The notes beneath the pieces were generated by a model. It saw nothing but the letters and a program-made list of their open reading frames with translations. It did no database searches and was not told where the DNA came from. Both the position numbers and the translations under genes were made by a program. Source: Cryptomeria japonica (taxonomy: Eukaryota; Streptophyta; Pinopsida; Cupressales; Cupressaceae). From it: 64,000 nt of DNA. Of the stretch, positions 46,500 through 58,304 are shown piece after piece; the stretch's first letter is position 1, and every line of letters starts with the position of its first letter. The stretch covers positions 401,293,889 through 401,357,888 of the forward strand of contig NC_081408.1 of the NCBI RefSeq assembly GCF_030272615.1, written 5' to 3'.

Positions 46500-48192
46500 T
46501 GTTGGCATTATGTTGTCATTGATATCAACTGGTATGGAATGGTCACGGTGAGTAGGTAGTGGTGACCGGTATGGGTGAAGTAAGTAATGATGTCAACCTG
46601 CATGAAGGATGGAGTGTGTAAGTAGACATAAAAGGTATGCTATCGGTACACATGAAGTGTAGAAGCTACCAATAAAGTAGGACCACCAGCAAGGCAAGGC
46701 AATCAAGCGGGGAAGCAAAGAAGAATAGGGAATGTGACCACCGATAGACAAAGAGAAGAATAATTTAATCGGTAAATGGACTTAGTAGATGGACTAGCAT
46801 GTTTGATGGAATGCCAAGTTGATCCACCAGCAAAGAAGAGATCAGCAGGTATGAAGGTCCACCGGTGAAGTTAGGTTATACCAGTAAGGTAGGTGAGTTG
46901 AACCGGTAATGAGTTTTGGTTGGTGAAGGATGTCAAACCAACTTTGTAGTCTAAGCATAGGTAGATGTCGACAAGGATGACAAGTGGAAACCAGGTGGTA
47001 AGCACGTAGAGGTTGGTGAAGTACTCATCGACGTAAAAGTTAATAAGAAGGTCGGCATTAATGAAGAACCCGTAAATCATGGGATGATGGAAAAAATGTT
47101 GTAGCTCGAGGGAGACAAAGTGGCAAGGTGATTGAACTAACCTTGTAGGATGATTTGATCCTTGTACTCATTGGCTGAAGGAAATAGTTGAGCCATTAAA
47201 GGTGATTGATAGAGAAACGCAGAAAAGCATGTTGCAGACATCCAAAAATAGAAAATGCGCATTAGAAAGCGAGGAGATGGTGGTGTTGTTTGATGTGATG
47301 TAGATTGCCATTCCAGAAAAGAAGATTAGATCAGATCTGATAAGGATTAAGTTGGTGGAGGAAAACCCTAACATGCCACCATTTGAATGTTGCTTTTGAT
47401 GGGAACCCTCATACATTAATATGTGAACTCGAGACTAAGATTGATTTATGTTGAATGCGAGTTGTGAGAGAAAAGAGAGCTTGGGAAAGAAAAGAGACTA
47501 TTTGCATAAGAGTTCTTTCACAGAGAGTTAGAGTGTGTGTTAGCAGGCTGAACTGATGAGAGGTTCTAACTGGTAGAGACAGAGTAACCGGTGAATTGTT
47601 ATAGTCTTAACAATCAAGCATATCGATAGGTATTGAAAGCTTAGGAAGGCATCCGAGTGTGGTACTATGCAGGGTGAGGATCATAAAAAGAGAAGAAAGG
47701 CATAGAGTAACTGGTAAGTGATCAAGAGCAATCTAATAACCGGCAGTGGGAGAACCAGTGAAGAAGAGGAAGTTTATAACCACCAGACTTCATTTACAAC
47801 TAGGTGCTATTATTGCATTCAAATTGTATTTCAATATAATACACCGAGTTGGTGCTTGGTGCAGGGATTGGTGCTCCTTGGGTTGGTGCCCTAAATCATT
47901 AGGGGTTGCTTCCCTAAATATTTGTAACTTGTTATTTCATTGTGAGGCTGGATTGGAGTAGAAGACTCTAGCAGCATTTCTCACCAAGGTTTTTCCCATA
48001 TTGGGTTTTCCTCATACATGTGGTGTTGTGGGTTGTGCATTTGTGTTTGCTTCTTTTGATATCCACTCTTATCTTACCCGTTTGATTGTTTAGTGTTTAG
48101 GTTGTTTACCGGTACTCCAAGCTTGGTTTAAAAAGAAAAGTTTTTAGGAACCACTGATTCACCCCCCTCTTAGTGGTATATTGTGTTCAACA
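46500..48192 (+). repeat. C3 5' LTR (1693 bp)
   Basis: Starts TGTTGGCATTATGTTGTC and ends TTCAACA; aligns with 58330-59944 and, more distantly, with the C1 LTR. It carries ACCGGTA/ACCGGTG words at 46565, 46860, 46903, 47587 and the CACCCCCCTCTTAGTGG tract at 48161. Confidence 0.9.
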
Positions 48193-48194
48193 AT

Positions 48195-48207
48195 TGGTAT
48201 CAGAGCC
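48195..48207 (+). promoter_or_regulatory. C3 primer-binding site
   Basis: TGGTATCAGAGCC, two bases after the LTR, complementary to initiator-Met tRNA. Confidence 0.92.
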
Positions 48208-48266
48208 TCGGTTCCCAGTTGATCAAAGCTTTCTCTAGCTTGGGTAGATTTTGGTCAAAGAACACA

Positions 48267-48414
48267 ATGAAAAGAAATGAGTCTTCTTTCTCAAAAGTCC
48301 CCATGTTTGATGGATCTAACTATGCCTTCTGGAGCAGAAGAATGGAGACCTATATTTCCTCTCTTGGTTTTGATGTGTGGATGTTTGTCAAGAATAGGTA
48401 TGTTGTCCCTAGTG
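48267..48414 (+). pseudogene. C3 gag, N-terminal fragment
   Basis: The ATG at 48267 (MKRNESSFSKVP) matches the start of C1 gag. MFDGSNYAFWSRRM and ISSLGFDVWMFVKNRYVVPSV follow; then the C4 LTR begins. The last 60 bases recur in inverted orientation at 55061-55122. Everything from here to the late protease is missing from C3. Confidence 0.88.
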
Positions 48415-49742
48415 TGTTGGCATTGCATGAAGATTGCATTAAAGAAATATTGTGTTGTCATTGATGTCAATAGAAACCGATAATGAAGCAGTGAAGATCA
48501 ACCGGTAACCCTATCCAATTGAGAAGCAAAACCCTAACCGATGAATCTTGGAGATCGGTTGTGTAATTTATGACCGAATGATGATCAGTGATGAAGATGC
48601 CACAGAAGCATGTTGTGTGTGATAATTTTTGAGATGGTTTTGGTGTGTAAAGATAACCATTTATCTTGGGAATGATCAGATTCATAGTATGTACAGAGAA
48701 ATGTGTGATGTGTTACAAGATTCAAAATGCGATGATCCAGGAGAGGTTGTAGATGCCTAGAAGAACGTAAAGTTGATTGCATATAATCTAATAGTCAAGA
48801 TTGAATAGATGTGTTTGTAATCTCTATGATGATTTCAGGGTTTGTGTTGTGTTACCGACCTAATGAATTTGTTCATAAGGTCAATGGACTGATTGAATGA
48901 GTGGTTGGCAAATTTGATTGTGTGAAAGTGATTGTTGCCGAACCAGGAGGTGTGTTTGCAGAATGATGTGAAGGCAGATAGGAGTAGTAAAGGATCTGAT
49001 TTAGCAAGGAAGTGTTATGTCTAGATTGGTCAAAGAACATGTTGTTCTCTAACCATTACAATAGTTTGAAATCCCCTCACAAGGTAAGATCTAACGGGCT
49101 TGTTGTTGAAATCCTCTAACCAGGTGATCCATTAGCTTGGATTTGAAATCCTTCACTGAGGTTACCTTTAACAGGGTATTTGTAATCAATCTCTTAATCG
49201 GGTGGTCCTTTACCAGATTTGTTCCTAATAGAACATTCTTGTATAAGCTTCTAACTAGGCTTGGCTCCTAATAGGGAAAACTTCAGAAGAGTTCAAAAAT
49301 ACTTGCAGGTATTCATCCCCACCATGGTTTTTCCCATTTGGGTTTCCACGTGAAAAATCATCGTGTCAAGTGGTGAATGATTTTGTGGATGTGGTTTTGG
49401 TATGGTTGATATGAATGATTGGTAAATTTGCATAGATATATTTAAACGATTGGAATTGATCTGAAATATGATATTATTGGTATTAGTAAAGTAGTTTAAG
49501 GTTTTGGTCAAAGGATATTTAAGTTTCACATCTGTTGCATTATATCACTGAAGTATTAGGTCAACTGGTAAGGTTTAACCGTACAGATGCAGATTTTTTA
49601 AAGTGTCTAAACCGGTAAACTTTGTGAATTGATTCTTAGATGAAAATAAGTTTGGTTAAATTATAGTTTATTCTTCAACTACTGATTAACACCCCCCTCT
49701 CAGTGGTTGACCAAATCTTTATAGTTTCATCATATTATCCCA
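48415..49742 (+). repeat. C4 5' LTR (1328 bp)
   Basis: Starts TGTTGGCATTGCATG and ends ATCCCA. It contains AACCGGTAA words, a block of repeated CTCTAAC...AGGTGAT (49070-49270), and the CACCCCCCTCTCAGTGG tract (49690). Homologous to S1 along its length. Confidence 0.87.
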
Positions 49743-49743
49743 T

Positions 49744-49755
49744 TGGTATCAAAGC
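49744..49755 (+). promoter_or_regulatory. C4 primer-binding site
   Basis: TGGTATCAAAGC, one base off the usual TGGTATCAGAGC, just after the LTR. Confidence 0.88.
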
Positions 49756-49811
49756 ATTCCAGGTCCTCTTGAGTATAAACCTAATAGCTTGAGGAAAAGA
49801 TCCAGGATAAA

Positions 49812-50855
49812 ATGATGAAGAGAGAAGGTTCAAAGTTCAATAGAGATAACTACAGAATCTGGAGTGATAGGATGAAGATTTACATCAAGAGCTTAGGAAG
49901 TCAGTATTGGGATCATGTTGTTACTAAGTATAACTTGCCTAGTGGAATTCTAATAGATGATCAGAAGAAGGAGCAATAGGAGAACAACCAAGCATTGGAA
50001 GCCATCATCGGTACCTTGTCAAATTCTAAATATGTTGATGTTCATGAATTGGAGACTACATATGAAGTTTGGAAGAAACTGGAAGAAATCTATGGCAGTG
50101 ATAAGCATGTAAAGATAGCCAAGAAAGAGAGTCCCGGAGGAAAATTTGATGATATGAGAATGATTGAAGGTGAAAACATTCAACAATATGGTCAGAGAAT
50201 CAAGGAGATAGTTGGAGAAATCAAAAGTGTTGAAGGTACAGTGGAGGATGCCAATGTAGTTAGCAAGGTATTGAGAACCCTTCTACCGGTCTACGCTATC
50301 AGAGTTGCAGCCATTCAAGAACTCAAATCTATTGAAAAGATAAAGGTAAATCTTGACTCTATCATTGGTAAATTGATTGCATTCAAATTAAATGGTTTTG
50401 ATGGAAGTGTTCAGAGGTCAAAATCTACATTTAAAGCCTCAGTCTCAACCCCACCAGTAAGGAAAATCTGAGAAGTAAGTTATAGTCATAAATCTAGATC
50501 CATCACAGAGGTAGATGATGAAGAAAGCTTGATGGAACTCAAAGCATTGTTGGCCAAGTGGTTACCCAAAGGTATCGGTAAGTATAGAGGTAAATTACCA
50601 CTGAAATGTTTTGCATGTAACCGGATAGGACATATTGCTACTAAATGTCCTAATGAAGATAACAAGGTAAAACAAGAGAAATATAGGAAGTTTAAAGGAA
50701 AAGGAAAAATAATTTGTTTCATTGCAATGGATGAAGGTATTATAGATGAAGAATCCAAGAAAGATACAAATGAGGACATTGTCTTTGTTGCTATCAAAGA
50801 AGACATATCAGATCAGAAGGCATTGGTCTCTTACTTGGATAACTCAGATGACTAG
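49812..50855 (+). pseudogene. C4 gag
   Basis: Starts MMKREGSKFNRDNYRIWSDRM at 49812 or 49815, stops at 49978, then 49995-50471 reads on: TYEVWKKLEEIYG, ENIQQYGQRIKEIVG and SKVLRTLLPVY (UBN2-like capsid). After a further stop, 50529-50855 gives KCFACNRIGHIATKCP, an intact CCHC knuckle, then an acidic linker (IKEDISDQKALVS). Confidence 0.87.
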
Positions 50856-51403
50856 ATTATTGACAGTGGTTGTTCACACCACATGACTGGTGACTAGAGC
50901 AAGTTTCTAACATTGGATGAATTTGACGGAGGTTTTGTCAGATTTGGGAATAACTCTCCCTGCATGGTGAGGGGCAAAGGATCCATTTCCCTAAATGATA
51001 AGAGTAGTGCAAATGATGTCTATTGGGTTGAAGGTCTAAAACACAATCTTTTGAGTTTTCTCAACTCAATGACAAAGGTTACCCGCTCGAATTCAAGAAT
51101 GGAGTTTCCAAGATCTTTGGAAGAAAAGGTGAATTCATTGCAACAGGTAGACAAACCAAAGGTAACCTATTTCACTTAAAATCTAAAGTCATCAATTATT
51201 TGATTGAAAAAGTAGAAGATAGTTGGCTTTGGCATCAAAGGTTTTTCCATGTGAATTTTGATAACATTGTAATGGTTAGCCAGTCAAAATCAGTAAGAGG
51301 ATTGCCACAGTTGGACAAACCGATGAATGCTTTGTGCAAGGAATGTTAGTTAGGGAAAATAACAACCTCAACCTTCAAGAGAAAATCTTTCTCAGCTGAA
51401 CAT
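50856..51403 (+). pseudogene. C4 protease and pre-integrase region
   Basis: IIDSGCSHHMTGD has an intact DSG. GGFVRFGNNS and VYWVEGLKHNLLSF follow; a frame change then alters the next 40 residues. DSWLWHQRFFHVNFDNI (LGH changed to FFH) and ALCKEC belong to the pre-integrase zinc segment. Two stops (near 50853 and 50898) flank the active site. Confidence 0.83.
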
Positions 51404-52247
51404 TTGCTAGATTTGGTTCATACTGACCTATGTGGACCAATGAGGACTAGGAGTAGTCAAGGAGATTGGTACTTCATGATATTTATCGATGACTACTCAA
51501 GGATGATGTGGGTCACATTCTTGAAAGACAAGACAGAAGCATTCAACAAATCTAAAGCATTCAACAAATCTAAAGGATTCAAAGCCTTGGTAGAGAATGA
51601 AAGTGGAAGGAAGCTGAAATGTTTAAGGAATGATCAAGGTGGTGAATTTACTTCAGATGAATTTACTAGATACTGTGAAAACAATGGGATCAAGAGGCAG
51701 CTATCTGCACCAAGGATACCACAGTAGAATGGTATTACAGAAAGGAACAACCGGTTAGTGGTTAAAGCTGCTAGGACTATGTTAATCCAAGGAGGTGTAG
51801 CTAAGACATTTTGGAGAGAAGCTATCAGCATAGCTATTTATACAATGAACCAGACACTGGTCAAAAGAAGTAAAGACAAAACACCCTATGAATACTGGTA
51901 TGGTAGATCACCGAATGTCAGTTACTTTAAATTTTTTGGTAGAAGATGTTTAATTAAAAGAAGTGGTTATATTGGAAAGTTTTATGCCAAAAGTGATGAA
52001 GCCATATTTATTGGTTACTCCACCAAGAGGAAAGCTTATAAGTGCTACAACAACTAGACTAAGAAGATCATTGAAAGTGTCAATGTTTGAGTAGATGAAT
52101 TTCTTGAAAAATATGAAGAAACCAACAAGAAGAAGGAAGAACAAGAACCAAACACATTGTTTTTGGAACCAGAACTAGTAAAACTAGAAGTTGGAGAACA
52201 GAACATAGAAGCCCCAGTTCAACCAGAACAGGAAGGTCCAAAAGAAG
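51404..52247 (+). pseudogene. C4 integrase
   Basis: HTDLCGP, YFMIFIDDYSRMMW, CLRNDQGGEFTSDEF and, after a stop, NGITERNNR carry the three acidic core residues. The sequence AFNKSK occurs twice through an 18-base tandem duplication at 51539-51574. TPYEYWYG, SYFKFFGRRC, DEAIFIGYSTKRKAYKCYNN and a Glu/Pro-rich linker to RT follow. Confidence 0.86.
51539..51574 (+). repeat. 18-bp tandem duplication in C4 integrase
   Basis: Gcattcaacaaatctaaa is present twice in a row without a mismatch; the frame is preserved. C1, C2 and C3 have a single copy at this place. Confidence 0.93.
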
Positions 52248-53162
52248 ATGAAGAAAGTGAAGAAGAATAAGAAGAACCTGAAAAACCAAGTTATTTCAAG
52301 GTATGTCAGACTCAATCACAACCCCGATCAGATTATTAGAGACAAGAATGCATGTGTGTTAACTAGAAGAAGGCTAAAAGAAAACTCTTGTATGATCTCC
52401 ACCATTGAGCCTAGAACAACAAAAGAAGCCTTTGCAGATGAAGACTGGATTAAGGCAATGGAAGAAGAACTTGATCAGATAGAGAAGAATAATACATGGT
52501 CATTGGTACCCACACCGGAAAACAAGAATGTAATAGACACAAAGTGGATATTCAGAAACAAATTGAATGAAGATGGAGCAGTGGTCAAGAATAAAGACAA
52601 ACTGGTATGCAAAGGATATGCACAAGAGGAAGGTGAAGATTATGGTGAGACATTTGCACCAGTAGCAAGATTGGAAGGAGTAAGGACTCTACTTGCATTT
52701 GTATCATACAAAGGATTTAAGGTATATCAGATGGATGTTAAATCAGCATTCTTGAATGGAATATTGGAAGAAGTCGTCTACATAGAACAACCATATGGTT
52801 ATGCATTAACTGAAGAAAAGGATAAGTTGTACAAGCTACATAAGGCACTATATGGATTGAAACAAGCACCAAGAGCATGGTATGAAAGATTGCACTCACA
52901 CTTAGTAAAGATAGGTTTTCAAAGAACCAATGAAGATAGTAACATATATCTCAAGACAGAAGGAGATAAAATACCGGTAAGTGACGTATTTGTTGATGAT
53001 ATCATTTTTTGAGGTAATGATGATATGTGTCATGGTTTTTCTAATGAAATGAAGAATAAATTTGAGATGTCACTGGTAGGTGAGATAAAAAAATTCATAG
53101 GTTTGCAAATCCAATAGATTAAGGAAGGATTCAAAAAATTCATAGGTTTGCAAATCCAATAG
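52248..53162 (+). pseudogene. C4 reverse transcriptase
   Basis: Frame 52248-53012: [56 protein letters not shown] in three blocks, [30 protein letters not shown] and the catalytic VFVDDIIF with both Asp residues. A stop follows at IIF. The region just after it (MKNKFEMSLVGEIKKFIGLQIQ) contains a 45-base tandem duplication (53088-53177). Confidence 0.87.
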
Positions 53163-53177
53163 ATGAAGGAAGGAATT
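53088..53177 (+). repeat. 45-bp tandem duplication in C4 RT
   Basis: Ttcataggtttgcaaatcc starts at 53094 and 53139, each followed by caatagat(t/g)aaggaagga. The unit is 45 bases (15 codons, in frame) and repeats KFIGLQIQ; each copy includes a tag stop. Confidence 0.92.
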
Positions 53178-53983
53178 TTTATTACACAATCCAAGTATGT
53201 GAAGGAAGTGTTGAAAACTTTTGGAATGGGAGATTGTAAACCAGTTGGAACACCAATAGTTACAGGCTGTAAATTGTCAAAGGAAGATGATTCTACACCA
53301 ATTGATGAAAAGGAATACAGATCCATGATAGGTAAGCTACATTATGTTGTCCACAAAAGACCAAACATTGCTCATACAGTAGGATTGGTTGCTAGATTTC
53401 ATAAAAATCCGAAGGAGTCACACATGATTGCAACCAAAAGAATTTTTCAAATACTTGAAAGGCACAATAGATTATGGACTATGATATCCATATGTAGGAG
53501 AATTTGACTTAAAAGTCTATACCGGTGCAGATTGGGCAGGCAATGTTGATGACAGAATACAACCGGAGGAGCATTTTTCTTGGAGGCAGATTAGTGTCTT
53601 GAAGCAGTAATAAACAGAGTTGTATCTCTCAATCAACAACAAAAGTTGAGTATGTTACAGCTTACATGAATTTTACCCAAGCAATTTGGATGAAACACAT
53701 ATTGGAAGGTTTCAAGCTGAAGATATCCGAACCGGTAAGAATTTTTTGTGATAACACAAGTGTTATAAATATTTCTAAGAACCCGGTGTTGCATGCTAGG
53801 ACAAAGCATATAGAGCTGAAGTATCATTTCCCAAGAGAGAAATTTCAAAGCAAAGATGTATCACTGAAGCATGTTTCCATTAAACAACAACTAGAAGATA
53901 TTTTTACTAAGCCTCTACCTAAGGCTACATTTGAATATCTCAGAGGTGAGTTAGGGTTTGTACCCCTACATGAAGTTAATTAA
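53163..53983 (+). pseudogene. C4 RNase H
   Basis: ITQSKYVKEVLKTFGMGDC, GTPIVTGCKLSK and YRSMIGKLHYVVHKRPNIAH are the RT end/RNase H linker. ADWAGNVDD (catalytic Asp) is followed by a small deletion (DR-IQPEEHF in place of DRKSTSGG), VEYVTA, IFCDNTSVINISKN (Asp), LHARTKHIELKYHFPREK and EDIFTKPLPKATFEYLRGELG. Several stops occur. Confidence 0.86.
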
Positions 53984-54346
53984 GCAAATATGGAAGACAT
54001 CAATCTTGGAGCCTATTGAAAAACTTGAAGAAGGATTGGTGAAGAATGGAGCTACTCCACAGGGGGAGAACCTAATTTCAGATTGGTGAAGCATGGATAA
54101 GACACAGAATCATTTACCTTCACTTTGGCATTGATGTCAAAGGGGAAGAAAAGTATATAATTGATAGCCTTATATGTTAAGGAGAGAAGATAGATTGTAG
54201 ACTAGTTACCAGCTGAAGACAGTTGAAGGATAGTATATGTTGAAAAATGTAAACTAGGATTCCTATACCTATGTATATGTTTTACTCTCAATCATGACAA
54301 CCAATTGGTATTGATATTTGTATTGCCATCAATTCCAAGGGGGAGA
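53984..54346 (+). other. C4 3' non-coding tail
   Basis: Tail between RNase H and the inversion junction. It contains ttggcattgatgtcaaaggggaa (54125-54147, two words) and a second tract aattccaagggggagaagga (54331-54350). The latter resembles a polypurine tract, but the following sequence is inverted LTR and not an LTR start. Confidence 0.8.
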
Positions 54347-55122
54347 AGGATCACTTGGTTAGAGGATTTCAACAATAGGCCTATTAGAGCTTACCCTATG
54401 AGGGGATTTCAAACTGATGTAATGGTTAGAGAACAATAGGTTCTTTGATCGATCTGGAAATAGCACTTCCTTGCTGAATCAGATCCTTTAACACTCCTAT
54501 CTGCCTTCACATCATTCGACAGACACACCTCCTAGTTTGGCAACAATCACTTTTACACTTAATCAAATTTTCCAACCACTCATTCAATCAGTCCATCAAC
54601 CTTATGAATAAATACATTAGGTCGGTAACACAACACAAACCCTAAAATTCTTATAGAGATTACAAACACATTGGTTCAATCTTGATTGTTAGATTACATG
54701 CAATCAACTTTACATTCTTCTAGGCATCTACAAGCTCTTGGATTGCATTTTGAATCTTGTAACACATCACATGTTTCTCTGTACATACTATGAATCTGAT
54801 CATTCCCAAGATAAACAATTATCTCTACGCACCAAAACCATCTCAAAAATTATCACACGCAACATGCTTCCGTGGCATCTTCATCACCGATCATCATTCG
54901 GTCATAAATTACACAACCGATCTCCAAGCTTCATCAGTTAGGGTTCTGTTTCTCAATTGGATAGGGTTACCAATTGATCTTCACTACTTCATTATCGGCT
55001 TCTATTGACATCAATGACAACACAATATTTCTTTAATGCAATCTTCATGCAATGCCAACACACTAGGGACAATATACCCATTCTTGACAAACATCCACAC
55101 ATCAAAACCAAGAGAGGAAATA
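54347..55122 (-). repeat. inverted copy of the C3-gag/C4-LTR junction
   Basis: Reverse-complemented, 55122 down to 54347 reads atttcctctcttggttttgatg, C3 gag residues SLGFDVWMFVKNGYIVPSV, then TGTTGGCATTGCATG and on into the C4 LTR as far as the equivalent of about 49130. It matches 48354-49130 with scattered substitutions. The joins are abrupt: cctggttagaggat-type LTR sequence abuts the C4 tail on the left, and gaggaaat abuts C3 aaattcacctttg on the right with a few shared bases. Minus-strand frames such as 55011-55280 come from this fold-back. Confidence 0.9.
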
Positions 55123-56160
55123 AATTCACCTTTGACTCTGCCAGTTGCCAGATAAAGAAGAAGAGTATCGGTTAGCTTGTAGGTGAAGGTAAGAGGACAG
55201 ATGGAAATGTATACAATTTGAAAGAGTTTTTTGAATCCCAATGCATGTTGGGACAAGTGGATGAAAGCTGGTTGTGGCACAAATGATTAGGCCACATAAA
55301 TTTTGATAATCTAGTTGCAATAAGAAAAAAGGGTTGTGTGAGAAATATACCACCCATCATCAAACCGGTAAGCACATTTTGTGATGAATGTGTGAAAGGA
55401 AAGTATACTAAGGTGAGCTTCAAGAGAAAATAACACAACACTTCAAGACCACTTGAACTTGTACATACAGATCTATGTGGTCTAACTAGGAAAAGAGCTC
55501 TTTCCCGTGAAAGATACTTTATGCTCTTCATTGATGACTATTCAAGAATGACATGGGTCACTTTCCTCCTAGATAAATTACAAGAATTTGATAGATTCAA
55601 TATCTTCCAGAACATGGTGAAAAAGGAAAGTGGATGCAAGCTAAAATTTCCTAAGATCTGACCGGGGTGGAGAGTTCACATCAAATGAGTTTGAAGATTA
55701 ATGTGAGAGGCATGGAATCAAAAGGCAATACTTAGTCCCAAAGATACCACAACAAAATGGTGTGGTAGAAAAGAAGAAAAAGATAGTCAAGAAGATGGCC
55801 AGACCCATGTTAAATGAGACAAATTTATCGGATATGTATTGGAAGGAAGCAGTTCATATTGCAGCATATACTCTAAACCGGGTTTAGTTAAGAACAAACA
55901 ACAAAATGACACCTTATGAGTTGTGGTATGACTAGAAACCGTCAATCAAGTACTTCAAGGTGTTTGGAAGAAAATGTTTTATCAAGAGAGAAATGGATGG
56001 TTTAGGTAGTTTTGACTCCAAGAGTGATGAAGGGATCTTACTTGGTTACTCAACTAACAGTATGGCCTACAAATACTACAAAAAAAGACTTAGAAGAGTC
56101 ATTGAAAGTGTTGTAAGAGTTGATGAGGATATGATAAAGGAAGACAAACACAAATGAGCC
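55123..56160 (+). pseudogene. C3 protease end and integrase
   Basis: Begins KFTFDSAS, in the late protease region. GKRTDGNVYNLKEFFESQCMLGQVDESWLWHK is readable in sections up to the LGHINFDNL pre-integrase motif and FCDECVKGK. The core has YFMLFIDDYSRMTWV, then a frameshift, DRGGEFTSNEFED, PQQNGVVEKKKK. TPYELWYD, YFKVFGRKCF and DEGILLGYSTNSMAYKYY follow to 56157. Collinear with C1 27600-28640. Confidence 0.86.
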
Positions 56161-57320
56161 AGTATGATGGTTTTGGTGATCAAGATGAAGAAATTCAGTC
56201 AGATAATGAACCAGAAGAAGCATCTAATAAGGTCCCTAACTGGTATGTTTAGAAAAACCACTCGGAAGGGCAGATTTTAGGTAATAAGAGTGATCATGTG
56301 CAGACTAGAAGAAGACTTGCCTGGAATGATGAACAAGTAAATTTCTACCTCATGACTAATGTGGAACCTAAGACATTCAATAAGGCTAGCAAAAGTCAGA
56401 AATGGATGGATGCTATGGAAGAAGAGTTGCACCAGATTGAGAAGAACAAGACTCAGTAATTAGTCCCTAGAATGGAAGACAAGAACATCATTGGCACCAA
56501 ATGAGTCTACCAAAACAAGATGAATGAAGAAGGTAAAATTGTTAGGCATAAAGCTAGACTTGTATGCAATGGTTACTCTCAAGTAGAGGGCAATGATTTT
56601 GAAGAAACATTTGCACCAGTAGCTAGACTAAAAGCAATTAGGATGTTTCTAGCTTTTTCAACCTATAAGGATTATAAGGTATATCAAATGGATGTAAAAT
56701 CTGCCTTTCTCAATGGAAATTTGGAAGAAGAAGTGTACATGGAGCAACCATAAGGGTTTTTGTTACATGATGATGAAACCTTTGTATGTCGATTGAATAA
56801 ACCCATGTATGGTTTAAAGCAGGATCCTAGAGCATGGTATTCAAGGCTAGATAAGTACCTGAAGGAGCAAGGATTCAAAAAGGGGACTGTTGATAGCAAT
56901 CTATACATCAAGGAAAATGGAAACCACATGATCATTGTGGTTTTGTGTGTAGATGACATTATTTTTGGAGGCAACAAGAACACTCTTTGCAAATATTTTG
57001 TTGATTAGATGCAGTCAGAGTTTGAGATGTCAATGCTTGGAGAATTGACATACTTTCTTGGTTTGCAGATATCACAGCTAGATAAGGGAATCTTCATCTC
57101 ACAAACCAAGTATGCAAAGGACATGCTAAAGAAGTTTAAAATGGAGGACTGCAAACCAGTGAGTACCCCCATGGTGATCAGAATAAAACTGAGAAAGAAT
57201 GATGAGTCACCAGTAGTGGATCAGACATTGTATAGATCCATGATAGGTAGTTTATTGTAGCTTACTGCTTCTAGACCGGATATAGTGTAGGCAGTGTGTA
57301 TGGTGGCTAGATTTCAAGCG
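56161..57320 (+). pseudogene. C3 reverse transcriptase
   Basis: WMDAMEEELHQIEKNKT, a stop, then 56520-56753 with [52 protein letters not shown] and YMEQP; a stop; 56760-57008 with MYGLKQDPRAWYSRL and [12 protein letters not shown] (catalytic Asp pair kept, Tyr changed to Cys). From 57009 FEMSMLGELTYFLGLQIS, QTKYAKDMLKKFKMEDC and YRSMIGSLL. Stops separate otherwise open blocks. Confidence 0.87.
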
Positions 57321-57902
57321 GCACCTAAGTAGTCACATATGAGTGCACTCAACAAAATTTTTAGGTACCTACGAGGGACACTCAATTATGGATTATGGTA
57401 CCCTAAACAAGAGGAATTAATCTTGGAAGCATCTATTGATGTTGATTGGGTAGGTTGCATTGATGATCGGAAGAGTGCAAGTGGTGGTGCATTCTTCCTA
57501 GGTGACCGGTTGGTCTCATGGCATAGCAAGAAGAAGGATTCAGTCTCTCTATCCACTGTTAAAGCAGAATGCATTGTTGTTGCCACATGTTTCTCTTAGG
57601 TGCTTTGGATGAAGTAGACCCTCAAAGACATACAGGTGGATATCTCTGATCCTATTTCCATCTGGTGTGACAATTCAAGTGCCATCAACATATCAAAGAA
57701 CCCGATGATGCATTCAAGGACAAAGCATATAGCCATCAAATATCATTTTCTCAGAGATAAAGTTGAAGGACTAGAAGTCATGATGGAATATGTCCCTACA
57801 AGAGAACAAGTGGCAGACATCTTCACCAAACCATTACCGGTAAGCACTTTTGAGTACTTGAGACACAAGTTGGGAGTTGTGTCACCTCCCTCATGCACTT
57901 GA
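57321..57902 (+). pseudogene. C3 RNase H
   Basis: MSALNKIFRYLRGTLNYGLWYP, VDWVGCIDDRKSASGGAFFLG (catalytic Asp), SLSTVKAECIVVAT (EAEY changed to KAEC; Glu kept), then a stop, ISIWCDNSSAINISKN (Asp), HSRTKHIAIKYHFLRDK and EQVADIFTKPLPVSTFEYLRHKLG. The end is intact, in contrast to C1. Confidence 0.88.
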
Positions 57903-58304
57903 GTTTGGAAGGAGATCTATGGTTCAGGGGGAGTTCATTGTAAAATCCCCTATCTCTTAGACCATATGCTGGATACAAGGGGAGATCAAGTGTTTATGAT
58001 GCAAAACCGACATGCTTGAACTTATAGGTGTACTGGAAGCACCAAATGCAAAAGAAGGAAATTGTTGTAGGAAAACCAAGGAGAATTTCATTATTACGGG
58101 TATCTACTTTCCCACTTGGTAGCACTCATAGTAAAATCACATTTGATTCTTATATGATGCTAGTTGAGCGGATTGTGGCCAAAGGGGGACAATACACTCT
58201 ATAACTGGTGGAGAATGAATTAGATGGAAGCATGCCCCGACCCTTTATCATTATTGTCAAAGGGGAAGAATGGTCAATTGGGTCGGATGAAGGAACCGAG
58301 TGTG
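57903..58304 (+). other. C3 3' non-coding tail
   Basis: Contains polypurine-like tracts ttcagggggagttc (57924), ccaaagggggacaa (58180) and tcaaaggggaagaa (58256) before the terminal one. No coding signal. Confidence 0.75.

Larger units (their letters stand above)
48415..54346 (+). mobile_element. C4: Ty1/copia element without a normal 3' LTR
   Basis: A 5' LTR (48415-49742), a primer site, and gag, protease, integrase, RT and RNase H in copia order on the plus strand to about 53983, followed by a tail with aagggggagaa at 54337. The expected direct 3' LTR is absent. Instead, part of the LTR (matching 48415 to about 49130) follows in inverted orientation at 54347-55060, and runs on into inverted C3 gag. 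The family is the same as solo LTR S1. Genes carry stops but long frames survive (RT 254 codons). Confidence 0.87.

Noticed and set aside
54738-55531. Frames on both strands around 54.7-55.5 kb as genes
   Set aside because: They are products of the inverted LTR/gag copy and of antisense C3 pol.
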